A stretch of 64,000 bases of DNA from Ctena decussata (lineage: Eukaryota > Mollusca > Bivalvia > Lucinida > Lucinidae), in the NCBI GenBank assembly GCA_963989385.1, contig OZ022498.1, positions 103,711,298 to 103,775,297 on the forward strand, given 5' to 3'. Of this stretch, positions 11,121 through 20,818 are shown one piece after another. Below the pieces are notes generated by a model that had not been told where the DNA came from, searched no databases, and worked only from the letters and a program-made list of their open reading frames with translations. The position numbers and the translations under genes were made by a program. How positions within the stretch are numbered: the first letter of the stretch is position 1; each line of letters starts with the position of its first letter.

Positions 11121-11688
11121 GAGTGAGACCTAAGAAAATGCAATTTGCTATTTCACAAGCATAATTTATATTTCAGATATTTCCAATTCTTGTTAGCAGT
11201 TGGTGTCGGCATATATAGCTTCCTTATCGTGTACTAGGTCACTCATAGCTACAATGAAAAAAGGCAATAAACAATGCTTATTAGATCCCCCACCCCCCCT
11301 TTGCACATTAACGGTCAATAAAGTAAATGATGTCAGAATACAAAGGCCATACAAATGACTGTGTAAGTTGACATAGCTGCCATCTTATCAATAATATTTT
11401 TGGCAACGAACTTCTTCATGCAAATGTCAAATGTGCCTTTATTGTGAAGACAAAATGTCAAATTGCTTCAACTAAAGCTAAGGTCAACCTGTGCATGCAC
11501 TATCATAGAGCAAGCATAACCCTATTAAAAACATGCAGGAAAAATTGTTTAAGTTCACACAGCTGCCCTTTTGTCAAAAATGGCGGCTCAATTTATGCTT
11601 CAATTTTTAAGTGAATTTGAAAGTTTATGCTTCAACTTTTCAAGTGAACTTGAAATTTTGTTATTTTCAGGAATTTTAGATCTAGAGA
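11121..11688. other. Spacer without recognisable gene
   Basis: Non-coding. A local near-duplication of 'tgcttcaa(c/t)ttttcaagtgaa' lies around 11597-11660. Confidence 0.35.
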
Positions 11689-11995
11689 GGCAGGGTGGCT
11701 GAGTGGTTAGAGTGGCTCGGTTATTGTGCAGAAAGTTGCTGGAAGGTCATGAGTTCGCGGCTCAGCGTCGCCATCTGACGACAGGAAAACTCTCTCTGTC
11801 CACCCAGCATTAAATGGGTATCTTTTACGAATTAGGGAAGGATAAGGCAGCGAAAGGAGAGAGATGGGCAGATAAGGCAGCAAGAGGCGAGAGATGGGCT
11901 CCGCCTTTCATCAACTGTGCCCAAGATACAGTGGGTCTCTAACCCCCACTGCCCCTACGGCTATTGGGCTATGGGAAACCTTTACCTTTACATTT
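11689..11995 (+). mobile_element. tRNA-derived SINE, family S2
   Basis: The head carries a Pol III A box (TGGCTGAGTGGTTAGAGTGG at 11697-11716) and a B-box-like GGTCATGAGTTCG at 11745-11757. About 240 bp of tRNA-unrelated body follows, then a tail of 'acctttacctttacattt'. This is the standard order of a tRNA SINE. No flanking duplication was identified. Confidence 0.75.
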
Positions 11996-11996
11996 A

Positions 11997-12250
11997 GAAA
12001 TATTGAACTGTGCTAATAAAGCTAATAGAATGCTGGGGCTAATTAAAAGAACATTCACATATATGGATAAAGATATGTTTCTTCCTCTCTTCAAAACACT
12101 CATCCGCCCCCATTTGGAGTACACGAATGTGGTTTAGCTGTCGCCACAGGCATATATTGGTATGGTCTGGCTTTTCTGCACTTCAAGAAGCAATCGTCTC
12201 TGTCACAACGGTTGCATCTTGGCAAAGAGGTTCTAACATACAGATTCTAT
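11997..12250 (+). pseudogene. LINE reverse-transcriptase C-terminal fragment
   Basis: Translation from about 12005 gives NCANKANRMLGLIKRTFTYM and then a stretch like FLPLFKTLIRPHLEY, ending in a stop near 12136. This is the region just after the RT thumb in CR1/L2-type LINE proteins. The intact LINE at 45677-48961 has the same segment (NKLLGLIKRTF). Downstream, a frame-broken remnant with SLSQRLHLGKEVL-like codons continues to about 12240. It is a short, dead, 5'-truncated piece. Confidence 0.8.
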
Positions 12251-12446
12251 GTTTTAGAACTATTTTTGCGATAACTTATAAAATGGTAATCCAGTGAAAA
12301 TATGTATATGATACCCGGGATATGATACAAGTTATAGAGGACAATATTGCCAACTTCTGAAACGAATTTCATTTTAAACAACTGTCTGAACATTGCTGCA
12401 ATTAGATGCACTTTGCGTCTTTACAACGTCTGCATCACTTTTTCTA

Positions 12447-12500
12447 TCACAAGTAGCCCAAAGGGCAACCATCACTTACCTGAGAGCCATCTAGATTAGT
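12447..12500 (+). mobile_element. H1 family, isolated 5' end
   Basis: The phrase acaagtagcccaaagggcaa followed by cacttacctgagag matches the first 40 bp of H1. No core or hairpin follows, so only the 5' end remains. Confidence 0.6.
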
Positions 12501-12957
12501 CATAGGACAAATATGGGATGAAAAGACAGACCCTGGATCAATCTCATACTTTAGACTCACATTGTCAGCCTATGCCTGGTGAGTTAAAACAATGTAGGGC
12601 TGTAAGTGGTTCAAACTTGCAAAAAAAAAGGCAATACTGATGTGCATACAAAATTTGGTTAAGTTCTGTCCATTGTTTCTCAAAATATTAAGCGGAAAAG
12701 AAATGGTAGCAGAACCACAGAATTACGGAACCGTAGAATAATGGAATTATGGAAGGACAGGGCAAATCCAGTATAGCTCCAATTTTCCAAAGTGTGGCTA
12801 TAATAAGAGGTTGTGATGTATAATCTATTGGTCCCTAATCATAACCTTTTGATCACCCTTATTAAATCCTTTGAACCTTGTGTTATTGACCGTTCCAAAA
12901 TGATACTTCTCATTTGCCTCTTTTTATTGCTTCTTTTTGCCTTCTATGTCTCTAGAT
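12501..12957. other. Spacer without recognisable gene
   Basis: Nothing recognised. A short local repeat (acggaaccgtagaataatgg) lies near 12720. Confidence 0.3.
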
Positions 12958-13202
12958 GATATGAGCCACTTCATGAGAACAACATGCTTTTTTGCATACG
13001 AGAAAATAAAGATGCAGGTCAGCTGTGCAGTTACTGCGCAGCTGATCAACACCTTTATTTTTGCTACATAGTACAATCCCATCTACTTGCTTAATAAAAA
13101 AATTCAAGCCTCTTAACCATCTTCTCTGGCTGTACAGTCTGGTTTGTGTCGGACCAGGTCGGAAATGCGGAAGACAGGTTTTGTCTTGATGTGGCTCATA
13201 AG
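12958..13202 (+). mobile_element. ATGAGCCAC-type MITE, copy 2 (best ends)
   Basis: Begins TATGAGCCACTTCATG and ends TTGATGTGGCTCATA, an inverted pair. The inner palindrome is caggtcagctgtgcag...gcgcagctgatca. Then follow ctgtacagtctggtttgtgt and accaggtcggaaatg, as in the sequence upstream of the Helentron genes at 25549-25790. Confidence 0.75.
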
Positions 13203-13256
13203 ACTAGTAAGGTTAAGGTAGGTAAGTTGCCATGATTTGGGAAAGAGCTGCTCATT

Positions 13257-13417
13257 TGTTGTTGTGTTAGGGTTTTACGTCCCACCAATAGCTTAGGTCA
13301 TACAGAAACTGAACCTCAGTTTAAAGTATCATCCAAAAGACTGGAAAAGTCCAGGATCAAACCCATAACCCCTGGTTTACAAGGCGAGTAGCTTTACCAC
13401 TACACCATGGAGGCTCC
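13257..13417 (-). mobile_element. tRNA-derived SINE, family S3
   Basis: Read on the minus strand from 13417: an A-box phrase (catggtgtagtggtaaagc), then a B box (GGGTTTGATCCTGG, complement of about 13352-13365). It ends near 13257 with 'ggtgggacgtaaaacccta', a typical 3' phrase of molluscan SINEs. Confidence 0.75.
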
Positions 13418-13474
13418 TAATGAGCTGCTCCTTTGATATATGGTATGTCATTGTCTTCTTTGTTTGTTTATTTG

Positions 13475-13676
13475 TCTGCTTTTGTTGAGGTTTAACATAC
13501 CTGTCAACAATTTTTTAGTCAGGTCGGGACAGAACCACCACTTTCTGGGTATTACCAGTACTTTCAGGGAGTAAAGTGTCTTGCCCAAGGACACAAACCC
13601 GCAGAGGTAGGTTTCAAACCCCCTACATGCTGCTTCGGTGTCCTCCGCTCTACCATTGAGCCATCATGCTCCCCAT
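13475..13676 (-). mobile_element. tRNA-derived SINE, family S3 relative
   Basis: Minus-strand head at 13676: gatggctcaatggtagagcg as A box and GGGTTTGAAACCT as B box. These are followed by 'gtccttgggcaagacacttt' and a decayed 3' part. It is a neighbour of, but different from, the SINE ending at 13417. Confidence 0.75.
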
Positions 13677-15117
13677 GTAATCTTTTTATTATGTCTATTT
13701 GTTTTAGTTAATTTCCAGTTTGATTTCCCGGGTGGGACTTTGGATCTGATTGCATCAGTTCCTGGTCATTGCTTACTGTTTAATTTTATTTGGCATTGAG
13801 GGTATTTTAACCAATGAATAGCATAAAGGGTTTTCAGCTAAAAGAAGTGTTAATTTGTTAATGTTTATTAAATACTCTTTCAATATCAAATGTATTAAAG
13901 TGAAAACAATTGCAGAAACTAAAATGCTTCTTAACAGAAAACACACATCTATACACTGAATTTCATAACAGAAACATGAATCTGAAGACACAAATTCAGA
14001 GAATCCTGAATAACAGGGTGGCTTCATTAGAAAAGAAAATGGCTTAAGGATGATCCCAATTCTGTGAACTATTATCTCCTGCAATAAAACAGTGTATGTG
14101 TTAAATGAAACACATGCATCAATTGTTAAAGTACAGTACCACTCCAAATGTCTATACCCTCAGTAGCAAAAGTTTGTAAACATATTTTTTCTTGCTTGTG
14201 TGCTTAAAATTGCTAGCTCAATATCTTTTGATAACATACAGGTTTATAACTTAATGTCAAAGTTTGTTAAACATAACATTTCAGTCGTAATGATAGGAGT
14301 TTCTCTCAGTATAGACACAAGATGCACCAATGTATTTTAGTGTTATCAAGTGTAATGCTCACCCTGTGGAATACTCTAAAGAGTCTTGAAGACAGTTTGG
14401 CCTTTATTAAAAGTCTTATGTAGTTCATCTAGACAAAAGTCAGCCATTTGTATCTTTCATGATGTATATATTGTTGAGTACTCAAAGATTAAATCGTCAC
14501 CACTTTGGCAGTAGTGTCATTCACATGACTAGAAAAAGAAATCATTAAACAATAATTCATTGATGAATTGAATGCTCCTTGCATCTGGCTTTGATGAAAA
14601 TATGAGCTTTGGAATTTGACATTGACTGTATCTGTGATGATGAAAACTCCTGTCTAAGTTGTAAGGAGAATGACACTGTGAATACTGCAAGTTCTGAGGT
14701 GTGCAGTTGTAGATCTGTCATATTGTAACAAACTGTTTCCCTTGAAGGTGCATATGGCTATGTTTCATCAAATATTCATTTGAGGTTGGCAATGTCACGT
14801 CTGTAGAACTTGTAGCTTTATGTAGAAGAATGTCATCATAAACATTTGTACCAATGATGTTGGTTAACTTTCACAGCAAATTTATATCAGCATTATAGCA
14901 ATAGCCTTGACACATATATACATGTATCAGTGTTAATAGCATTTCAGCTGAGAATTTTACCACAGAAAGGCCTTCTAACCCAAGAGAATTCTAGTGAGCA
15001 AAACACATTCTAAGTTCATGTACTAAAGGGTTTGGTACTCATCATTTTAAGATATTTGGCTTGGTACTGCAATTCAAGCATTGACTCATAATGTTAATTT
15101 ACACTCCCTTCAATTAA
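13677..15117. other. Long spacer without recognisable gene
   Basis: AT-rich sequence. A 124-codon frame on the minus strand (13773-14147) has no motif and unremarkable composition, so I do not call it a gene. No exons or repeats were recognised. Confidence 0.4.
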
Positions 15118-15290
15118 TAATGACCCTAAGTTTTTGGACAGACAGCCCTTGGCAAACAGTGCAGACCCAGATCAGACTGCTCCTAGAGGAGCTGTCTGAT
15201 CAGGGTCTACACTGTTTGTCATTCCATCTGTACCTTTTGGACAAATTTCTCCATGGATATACCTCTTTATTTGAATTTTAGGGTGATTAC
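15118..15290 (+). repeat. Palindromic element, family P2, copy 1
   Basis: Starts aatgaccctaagtttttgga and has a central palindrome: ggcaaacagtgcagaccc...gatcag / ctgatcagggtctacactg. A reversed relative lies at 62640-62862 and ends tttagggtcatta. No ORF. Confidence 0.7.
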
Positions 15291-16590
15291 AGCAAAAGTT
15301 TACTTTAATACATAATAAAATATATGTTTTTGAAAATGGATTCAACGGATGGAGTTTTTATAGCAACTTTTTTGAAAAAGCATGTGATAAAACAGATTGA
15401 GTTAGCATCTACTTTTTGAATGTGATAAAACAGATTAAGTTAATATATCCTTCAACTTTTTCATATTTAAATGTGCACTTCAACTTGATAACTTAATATC
15501 TATTTTGAAAGCAGTAGCCAAACTATGATTACACACTTTTTCATTAAATATTCACTGAACCTGAACTACAAATTGAACAATAAAACAAGAAATGAGCTGC
15601 AAGCAAGGCATATAGTGTAGTCATACAACATCATCAGTTGCTTCTAAAAGTTTACTCATATACTTAATGAAATTTGAACAAAGGCAAACATTATCGGCAA
15701 TTCTCTTTGAATTATGAGCAGTGGTTGAGCAAATGACTATGTTAAAAACTCCATTATTTTTTTTTAAAAAAGATCTGTATCAATCTTCTTCATACACATC
15801 TTCCATATATATTTCTTTAATACATATCTGCAAAGTATTGAAAGAATAAATGGACACTTGCAAAGGAATGGCTTTTAAAAACTATGCATTTCAAGCATTA
15901 TTTGAACTGTGCAGTGGTTAGAATGCATGTATACCTAACTTCAATACTCTTGTCGGTTAGTCAAACAATATTTTACAGCAACAAACTTCTTCATGCACAT
16001 TTTCAATAGACCAGTAAATAACTGCTAAGTATTGACAGCATCAAACTTCTTCAAGCACATGTTCAGTATATCTGTAACATGCCTACAAAGTATTAAAAGT
16101 ATAAACTCAAAGCTTTAAGAGGATTTGCATTTACATATATGAAATACCAGTCAATTTCAATACAAAAATACCCTTGTAAGAATTACAAAGTGGCAAAACT
16201 CCTGCTCCTACTGGCCCTTTGCTCCTCTTTTACAGCCAGATATATACAATCATATACTGCCTGAACGTGCAGGGATGTGCAAATGAAAAAGTAGGACATA
16301 AGCTATTTAAGTTATACTGCAAGAACCTTGAAATATTAATGGAATGACAGACTTGCTGAAAACAGCATACTACCCTTAAATTACACTTTATGCTTTTCAG
16401 ATGTTTCAAAATAGGACATAAGAAAGGAAAAATAGATAAAATATCATTAAATCTAAAAATAACCCATCTTCCTACCACACATGTTACAAGCAATTCTATC
16501 CCTTGACCTGTTAGATGCAAAAGTACTAAGGAGCCTCAGCACTTGAAACTACCTAGCACTATCTTAATAAGGCCCAAACAAACAATGGAG
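15291..16590. repeat. Non-coding stretch with faint 60-80-bp tandem units
   Basis: Three diverged units with '(a/t)cttcttca(t/a)(a/g)cacat...gtattgaaag' occur at about 15787-15846, 15985-16035 and 16043-16100. A 38-bp duplication around 'gtgataaaacagatt(g/a)agtta' lies at 15382-15445. The rest shows no gene. Confidence 0.45.
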
Positions 16591-16591
16591 A

Positions 16592-16795
16592 GCGCCGTGG
16601 CATAGTGGTTATGGTGTCGGACTCCTGAGCGAAAGGTGTTGTGTTGTGTCCTTGAGCAAGACACATTTACTCTCCAAAAGTACTGGTAATACCGAGGAAG
16701 CGATGGCTCCATCCCAACATGACTGAAAAATTGTTAACTGGGACGTTAAGAATCAAATCAACCAACCAACCAAACAAACAACAGAATAATGTTAA
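16592..16795 (+). mobile_element. tRNA-derived SINE, B-box region damaged
   Basis: A box CGTGGCATAGTGGTTATGG at 16596-16614. The expected B box after it is degenerate. The body contains 'gtccttgagcaagacacat' and the 3' end reads 'actgggacgttaagaatcaa' with an accaacc tail. Confidence 0.7.
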
Positions 16796-17613
16796 CAACA
16801 ATTGCATACAAGTAACAGTACAATATTTAATACTATATGTTTAACACATTTATTGAAAACAAAAACTGAAATCTAGCATATGAACATCACATGAGAAAAC
16901 AAGTTTTCAGGATTTCCTTACAGGTCAGTCCCAAACAGGTCTTCTCAGCTACAGCAGCTAGCCAAAGGTTTAAAAGTATTGGATAATTTCATTATATAGG
17001 CAGGGAAAAGCAAATAGTGCTGATTAGCCCCAGCAGTAATGCAGCTAATATGCACCTTTGTTTTTGCATATGTACAAAACAATTTACTCATGACTACATC
17101 TATACATTTTCTGAGTTTTCCTGATAAGGAAATTAAAAATCACAAAATTAGTTCAAAATTAGTTCAGCTACGTACACAGCATTCCTTATTTGTTCAAGAA
17201 AAGTCTAGCTATAATCAAGCAGATTAAGAATCTGAACTATATTATTTAAAGAGCTAATATACCAAAACTTCTTCAAGAGCTGTAATTGCAGAGTTTTCTT
17301 GCAAGTCTAGCTCTAATGCACCAGCCATTTGTATCCACTGCCCCCCACTTAGGGGGATGGGCGGGGATAGTGACTTTTCACTTTTCAGAGCCCTAGTATA
17401 AGCCCCGCCCTGTGGGGACAAGTTGATAGTAACAACCCTGTTCTTAGCCCAACCCTATAAAAAAAGAAAATCTCATCAGCTTAAGGGTCTAAATGTTAAA
17501 CCCCTAGCACTTCAGGGACAATCAAGGGGGGGGGGGGGGGTCATGGATACAAATGATGTGCATAATAGTTTGTGGACATGTGTGGTAGGGAGGGACCAAC
17601 AGGCAGACCCATA
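16796..17613. other. Spacer with a G15 run
   Basis: No gene recognised. A run of 15 G at 17526-17540 and a C-rich/G-rich stretch at 17340-17420 stand out. Confidence 0.4.
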
Positions 17614-17650
17614 CTAGCATGCTCCCCAACTTCTAAGTTGGGGGAACATG
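17614..17650 (-). other. Candidate 3' terminus of the Helentron
   Basis: On the minus strand, about 360 bp past the helicase stop, a hairpin of about 10 bp (CCCCAACTT/AAGTTGGGG, with a two-base loop) is followed by AGCATG, then CTAG, then T. A hairpin shortly before CTRR and a T flank is the classical Helitron 3' end. Helentrons are usually described without CTRR, so this is a candidate only. A second weaker hairpin (cactta...taagtg) lies at about 17683-17705. Confidence 0.5.
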
Positions 17651-17998
17651 AACATTGTGGCAACCCCCGTTAATGCATAAGCCACTTAATTTTCTAATAA
17701 GTGGGGTTGATACTTCAAAACAAATTCTGGCAATCTGCAAAACTTATTTACAACATACCACATTAAGCTTAAAAACCTGGCAGAACAAGTCTGTACCTTT
17801 AGATAAATCAAAATGGCTTTATATGTTTAAATAACCAAAAGATAGCAAAACAAGAGCAAGCTATACCTATAAGCATATGTAAACCCTTTTTCATCTACAA
17901 ATGTATACTTCTTATACTTACACAATGTGTTTCTTTTCATACTTAAAACAATTCTGTTGTCACTATATCATCTGTGAGTGCAGTTTCATAAAAGCACT

Positions 17999-20818
17999 CT
18001 AAATGTCTAAGGCACAATAAATAAGCTTATGATCAGACCAGTAAGCCTCAATCACATCACAGAATGCATCACAATTTGCAAATACCAGATCCAATAATGA
18101 TCCATGATCAGTCGTTGGTTGTCGAATGTACTGACTGCAAAAGAATAAGGTCTCCATAAAACAGACGAAAGGTGACTCAGCTTCATTTACTGGTACATTA
18201 AAATCACCCATTATGACTAGTTTTACATCATGACCTACAAGTGGCTTCAAAGCACTGATAATGTCTTTTTTCAAATCAGTCTGAGAACATTTTGGATATT
18301 TGTAGAACACTACAACTTGCAGTTGACCTTTTCTCTTACTGTGTAATTTAGCAAAAATGAATTCACAAAATTGAGAATGGTGTTTCATCACTTCCTGAAT
18401 TTCAAAATCTTCTTTTATATATAAGGCAAGTCCATGGTGTGGCCTGGTTTCATATGCTGCTTCGTCTAATCGGACAAGTCTGAACCTATTCAAGGCAAAA
18501 TGAACATCTTCATCTCTTGTACACATTCTAGATTCAGCAAACCCAATAACATCTGCAGACAACACATTTGGTTCAAACTGTACATCTATAAAATGTTTAT
18601 GTAGTGACCTTGCATTATTGAAAGCCAGTTTGATTTTGCTGGGATCAATTTTATACAAAGGTGTATAACAGAGCTCAAGAGATGCTTCTGTTCTCAACCT
18701 CTGCATTTCAACATTCACCTGTTCATCTAAACCTATAGCAGCCTCGTTTAGATTCAGAATGTATAAATTTTCTAGTTTTCTGACTCTACTAAATGCAACA
18801 TAATGAATATGGGGTACCTTCCTAACTCCTTTATGCTGAGTTAAATCAACTACAACCTCATCTTCTGTGATCCCTTGATCTTTGTGAACTGTTTTTGCTG
18901 CTGCTGGTCGCAATGGGAATTGTCTTCTCTGATACATTTTGCGATTGTACAAAAAGGTTTTTTCAGTTTCAAATATTGGAGTCCAGTCTCTTTGAATATT
19001 TGAATTATAAAAGCCCCTTTGAAAGTATTTTTCTCTTGTTGCCTTTCCAATTCGAGGATCATCAAATTTCATCCATATAATGCTTGGGCGATTACTGCCT
19101 TCAATTTTATACTCTATGAATTTCACTTTACCTGTAGCTCCATTTGCAATACCATCTTCAACATTGACATTTACCGATATGTTATATTTCATTCCGACCT
19201 TTACAGTCAACACTTTTTCCAAATTAGCTGTTGTTTCAGGATTATCAGGAATTTGGCTGCTAAGTTCCCTTGCTTTTTTTGAGGAAATGTTTGCTGAAGC
19301 AAGAGTGTCATGGCATGGTATATCAACCTCTTCTCCATCAATAGCATTCATAATATTCTCATTATGGTTATACACCCCTACTTTTTCAGCAAATAGATGC
19401 ACAGCATCTCTTGGGTATTCACCTGAATCACGGTCAACAACACGCTTCCGTAAATCATCTTTGTCCTCTTCAGTCAATTCGTTCACACGAAGTCTATTCA
19501 GTAATTGTGCAAACTTAAGGTCGTCTTTCTGTCTCATGATGTCTACTAATTCATAAATTTTGAAATGCTCTTTCCAAGAATTTGGTGCAAGTGCTTTTGC
19601 GCCCTCTTTAAGATCAAGGAATACCAATCTATCACCTACTGGCTTCAACTGATAAAAATCACCAACTGCAATAACACTTAAACCACCAAAACGTGCTCTT
19701 ATACCTGTCAGCTGCTGTAGTCGTGTGTCTATAAAGTCAAAAATCCTTTTCCCTACCATGGATATTTCATCTATAATCACAACCTTCAAGTGTTTGTACT
19801 TAATCCTGAATGTATTCAATTCATCAGCTGACATTCTTTGATCATCTTGAAAGATCTTTCTGTGAAAAGCAGAGCAAATGGTATTACCACCTATATTGAA
19901 AGCAGCAGTGCCCATCCAAGCACATAGAATAATTCTTATATCATCAGAGTTTTCTCCTTCTTTTAGATTTAACATTCTGTACAGACTTTGATAAAGTGCT
20001 CTTATCACTACTGATTTACCAACACCTGCACCGCCTGACAAGAAAGCGTAAATTGGTTCGTCTTTACATTTTATGCAATGAATAATGTGATTGAAAAATT
20101 CCCGCTGTCTTAAATTCAAACTTCGTAGCAGACTTAAGTATTCTTCATCTGGCAGCATGATATTAGTTGTTTCTACCCTTGGCACTGAACATGTGGACTG
20201 CAGCTCTATACCAATGTCATAGTGCCTATGTTCAACCACTCTGTCTGGATTAAAATATACAAAGTTTTCAGACTCTTTTACACCTTCTTCTTCTGCTTCT
20301 CTATTTTCTTGTTCTGCATTTGGTGCAATTCCATCATATTCAGCTTCCTCAGCTTCTATCATTTGCCCGGCAAGTTCAAGTTCTTCAGTGTGATGTTCAT
20401 ACTGATTTCTTTTGATTTCAAGTGACTCTTTGATGGTGTTGTAATGAGCTCCATATGTCTCAAAAGAACCAAGCAGGTCTTTTATTTCATTACGCCATGG
20501 CATAAAAAGCATGAGTTGCTCTCTGTAATAATTTTCTGGGTCCTTAGTTTGATTGTATCTAACATAGCGTATGACTTTAGGGACTTTTCGGTACTTATAT
20601 TTTGTTCCATTCTTTGCTATGTGTATCAAGTCTGATGCAGTATTCCCATTTTCAACCATCTCTTCATCCTCACTATTTTCATCACTTGAATTCTCATCAC
20701 TAATGCTGTCATCATTTCTATATTCTATTGTCTCAGGCAATTTATTTCCTTTTGGATAAATGACATCTACCTTTGAGACATAATCAGCCAAGCAAAACCT
20801 CTGAAGCTGCCTTGGTCT
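17999..20818 (-). CDS. Helentron helicase plus AP-endonuclease, C-terminal part of Rep-Hel protein
   Basis: This is the C-terminal part of the Rep/helicase protein of a Helitron2-type rolling-circle transposon. It is followed by an apurinic-endonuclease domain, the mark of Helentrons. Counting from the TTG at 20791, a Pif1-type superfamily-1 helicase shows Walker A GGAGVGKS (residues 253-260), Walker B IIDEIS (339-344), GDFYQLKP (377-384) and VAFSRVR (665-671). The endonuclease follows with NNARS (725-729), E753, GDFN (862-865) and SDH (919-921). There is no ATG near the start. The frame runs unchanged from the TAA at 20819-20821, in the same frame as the upstream Rep ORF, so this is the rest of one protein cut by a nonsense codon rather than a separate gene. 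Helicase and nuclease motifs are complete. Confidence 0.9.
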   Translation of the reverse strand, partial: RPRQLQRFCLADYVSKVDVIYPKGNKLPETIEYRNDDSISDENSSDENSEDEEMVENGNTASDLIHIAKNGTKYKYRKVPKVIRYVRYNQTKDPENYYREQLMLFMPWRNEIKDLLGSFETYGAHYNTIKESLEIKRNQYEHHTEELELAGQMIEAEEAEYDGIAPNAEQENREAEEEGVKESENFVYFNPDRVVEHRHYDIGIELQSTCSVPRVETTNIMLPDEEYLSLLRSLNLRQREFFNHIIHCIKCKDEPIYAFLSGGAGVGKSVVIRALYQSLYRMLNLKEGENSDDIRIILCAWMGTAAFNIGGNTICSAFHRKIFQDDQRMSADELNTFRIKYKHLKVVIIDEISMVGKRIFDFIDTRLQQLTGIRARFGGLSVIAVGDFYQLKPVGDRLVFLDLKEGAKALAPNSWKEHFKIYELVDIMRQKDDLKFAQLLNRLRVNELTEEDKDDLRKRVVDRDSGEYPRDAVHLFAEKVGVYNHNENIMNAIDGEEVDIPCHDTLASANISSKKARELSSQIPDNPETTANLEKVLTVKVGMKYNISVNVNVEDGIANGATGKVKFIEYKIEGSNRPSIIWMKFDDPRIGKATREKYFQRGFYNSNIQRDWTPIFETEKTFLYNRKMYQRRQFPLRPAAAKTVHKDQGITEDEVVVDLTQHKGVRKVPHIHYVAFSRVRKLENLYILNLNEAAIGLDEQVNVEMQRLRTEASLELCYTPLYKIDPSKIKLAFNNARSLHKHFIDVQFEPNVLSADVIGFAESRMCTRDEDVHFALNRFRLVRLDEAAYETRPHHGLALYIKEDFEIQEVMKHHSQFCEFIFAKLHSKRKGQLQVVVFYKYPKCSQTDLKKDIISALKPLVGHDVKLVIMGDFNVPVNEAESPFVCFMETLFFCSQYIRQPTTDHGSLLDLVFANCDAFCDVIEAYWSDHKLIYCALDI

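Noticed and set aside
13773..14147. 124-codon minus-strand frame as a gene
   Set aside because: No motif, no splice or promoter context, composition like its surroundings.
19080..19556. 158-codon plus-strand frame
   Set aside because: Lies antisense inside the helicase gene and has no motif.
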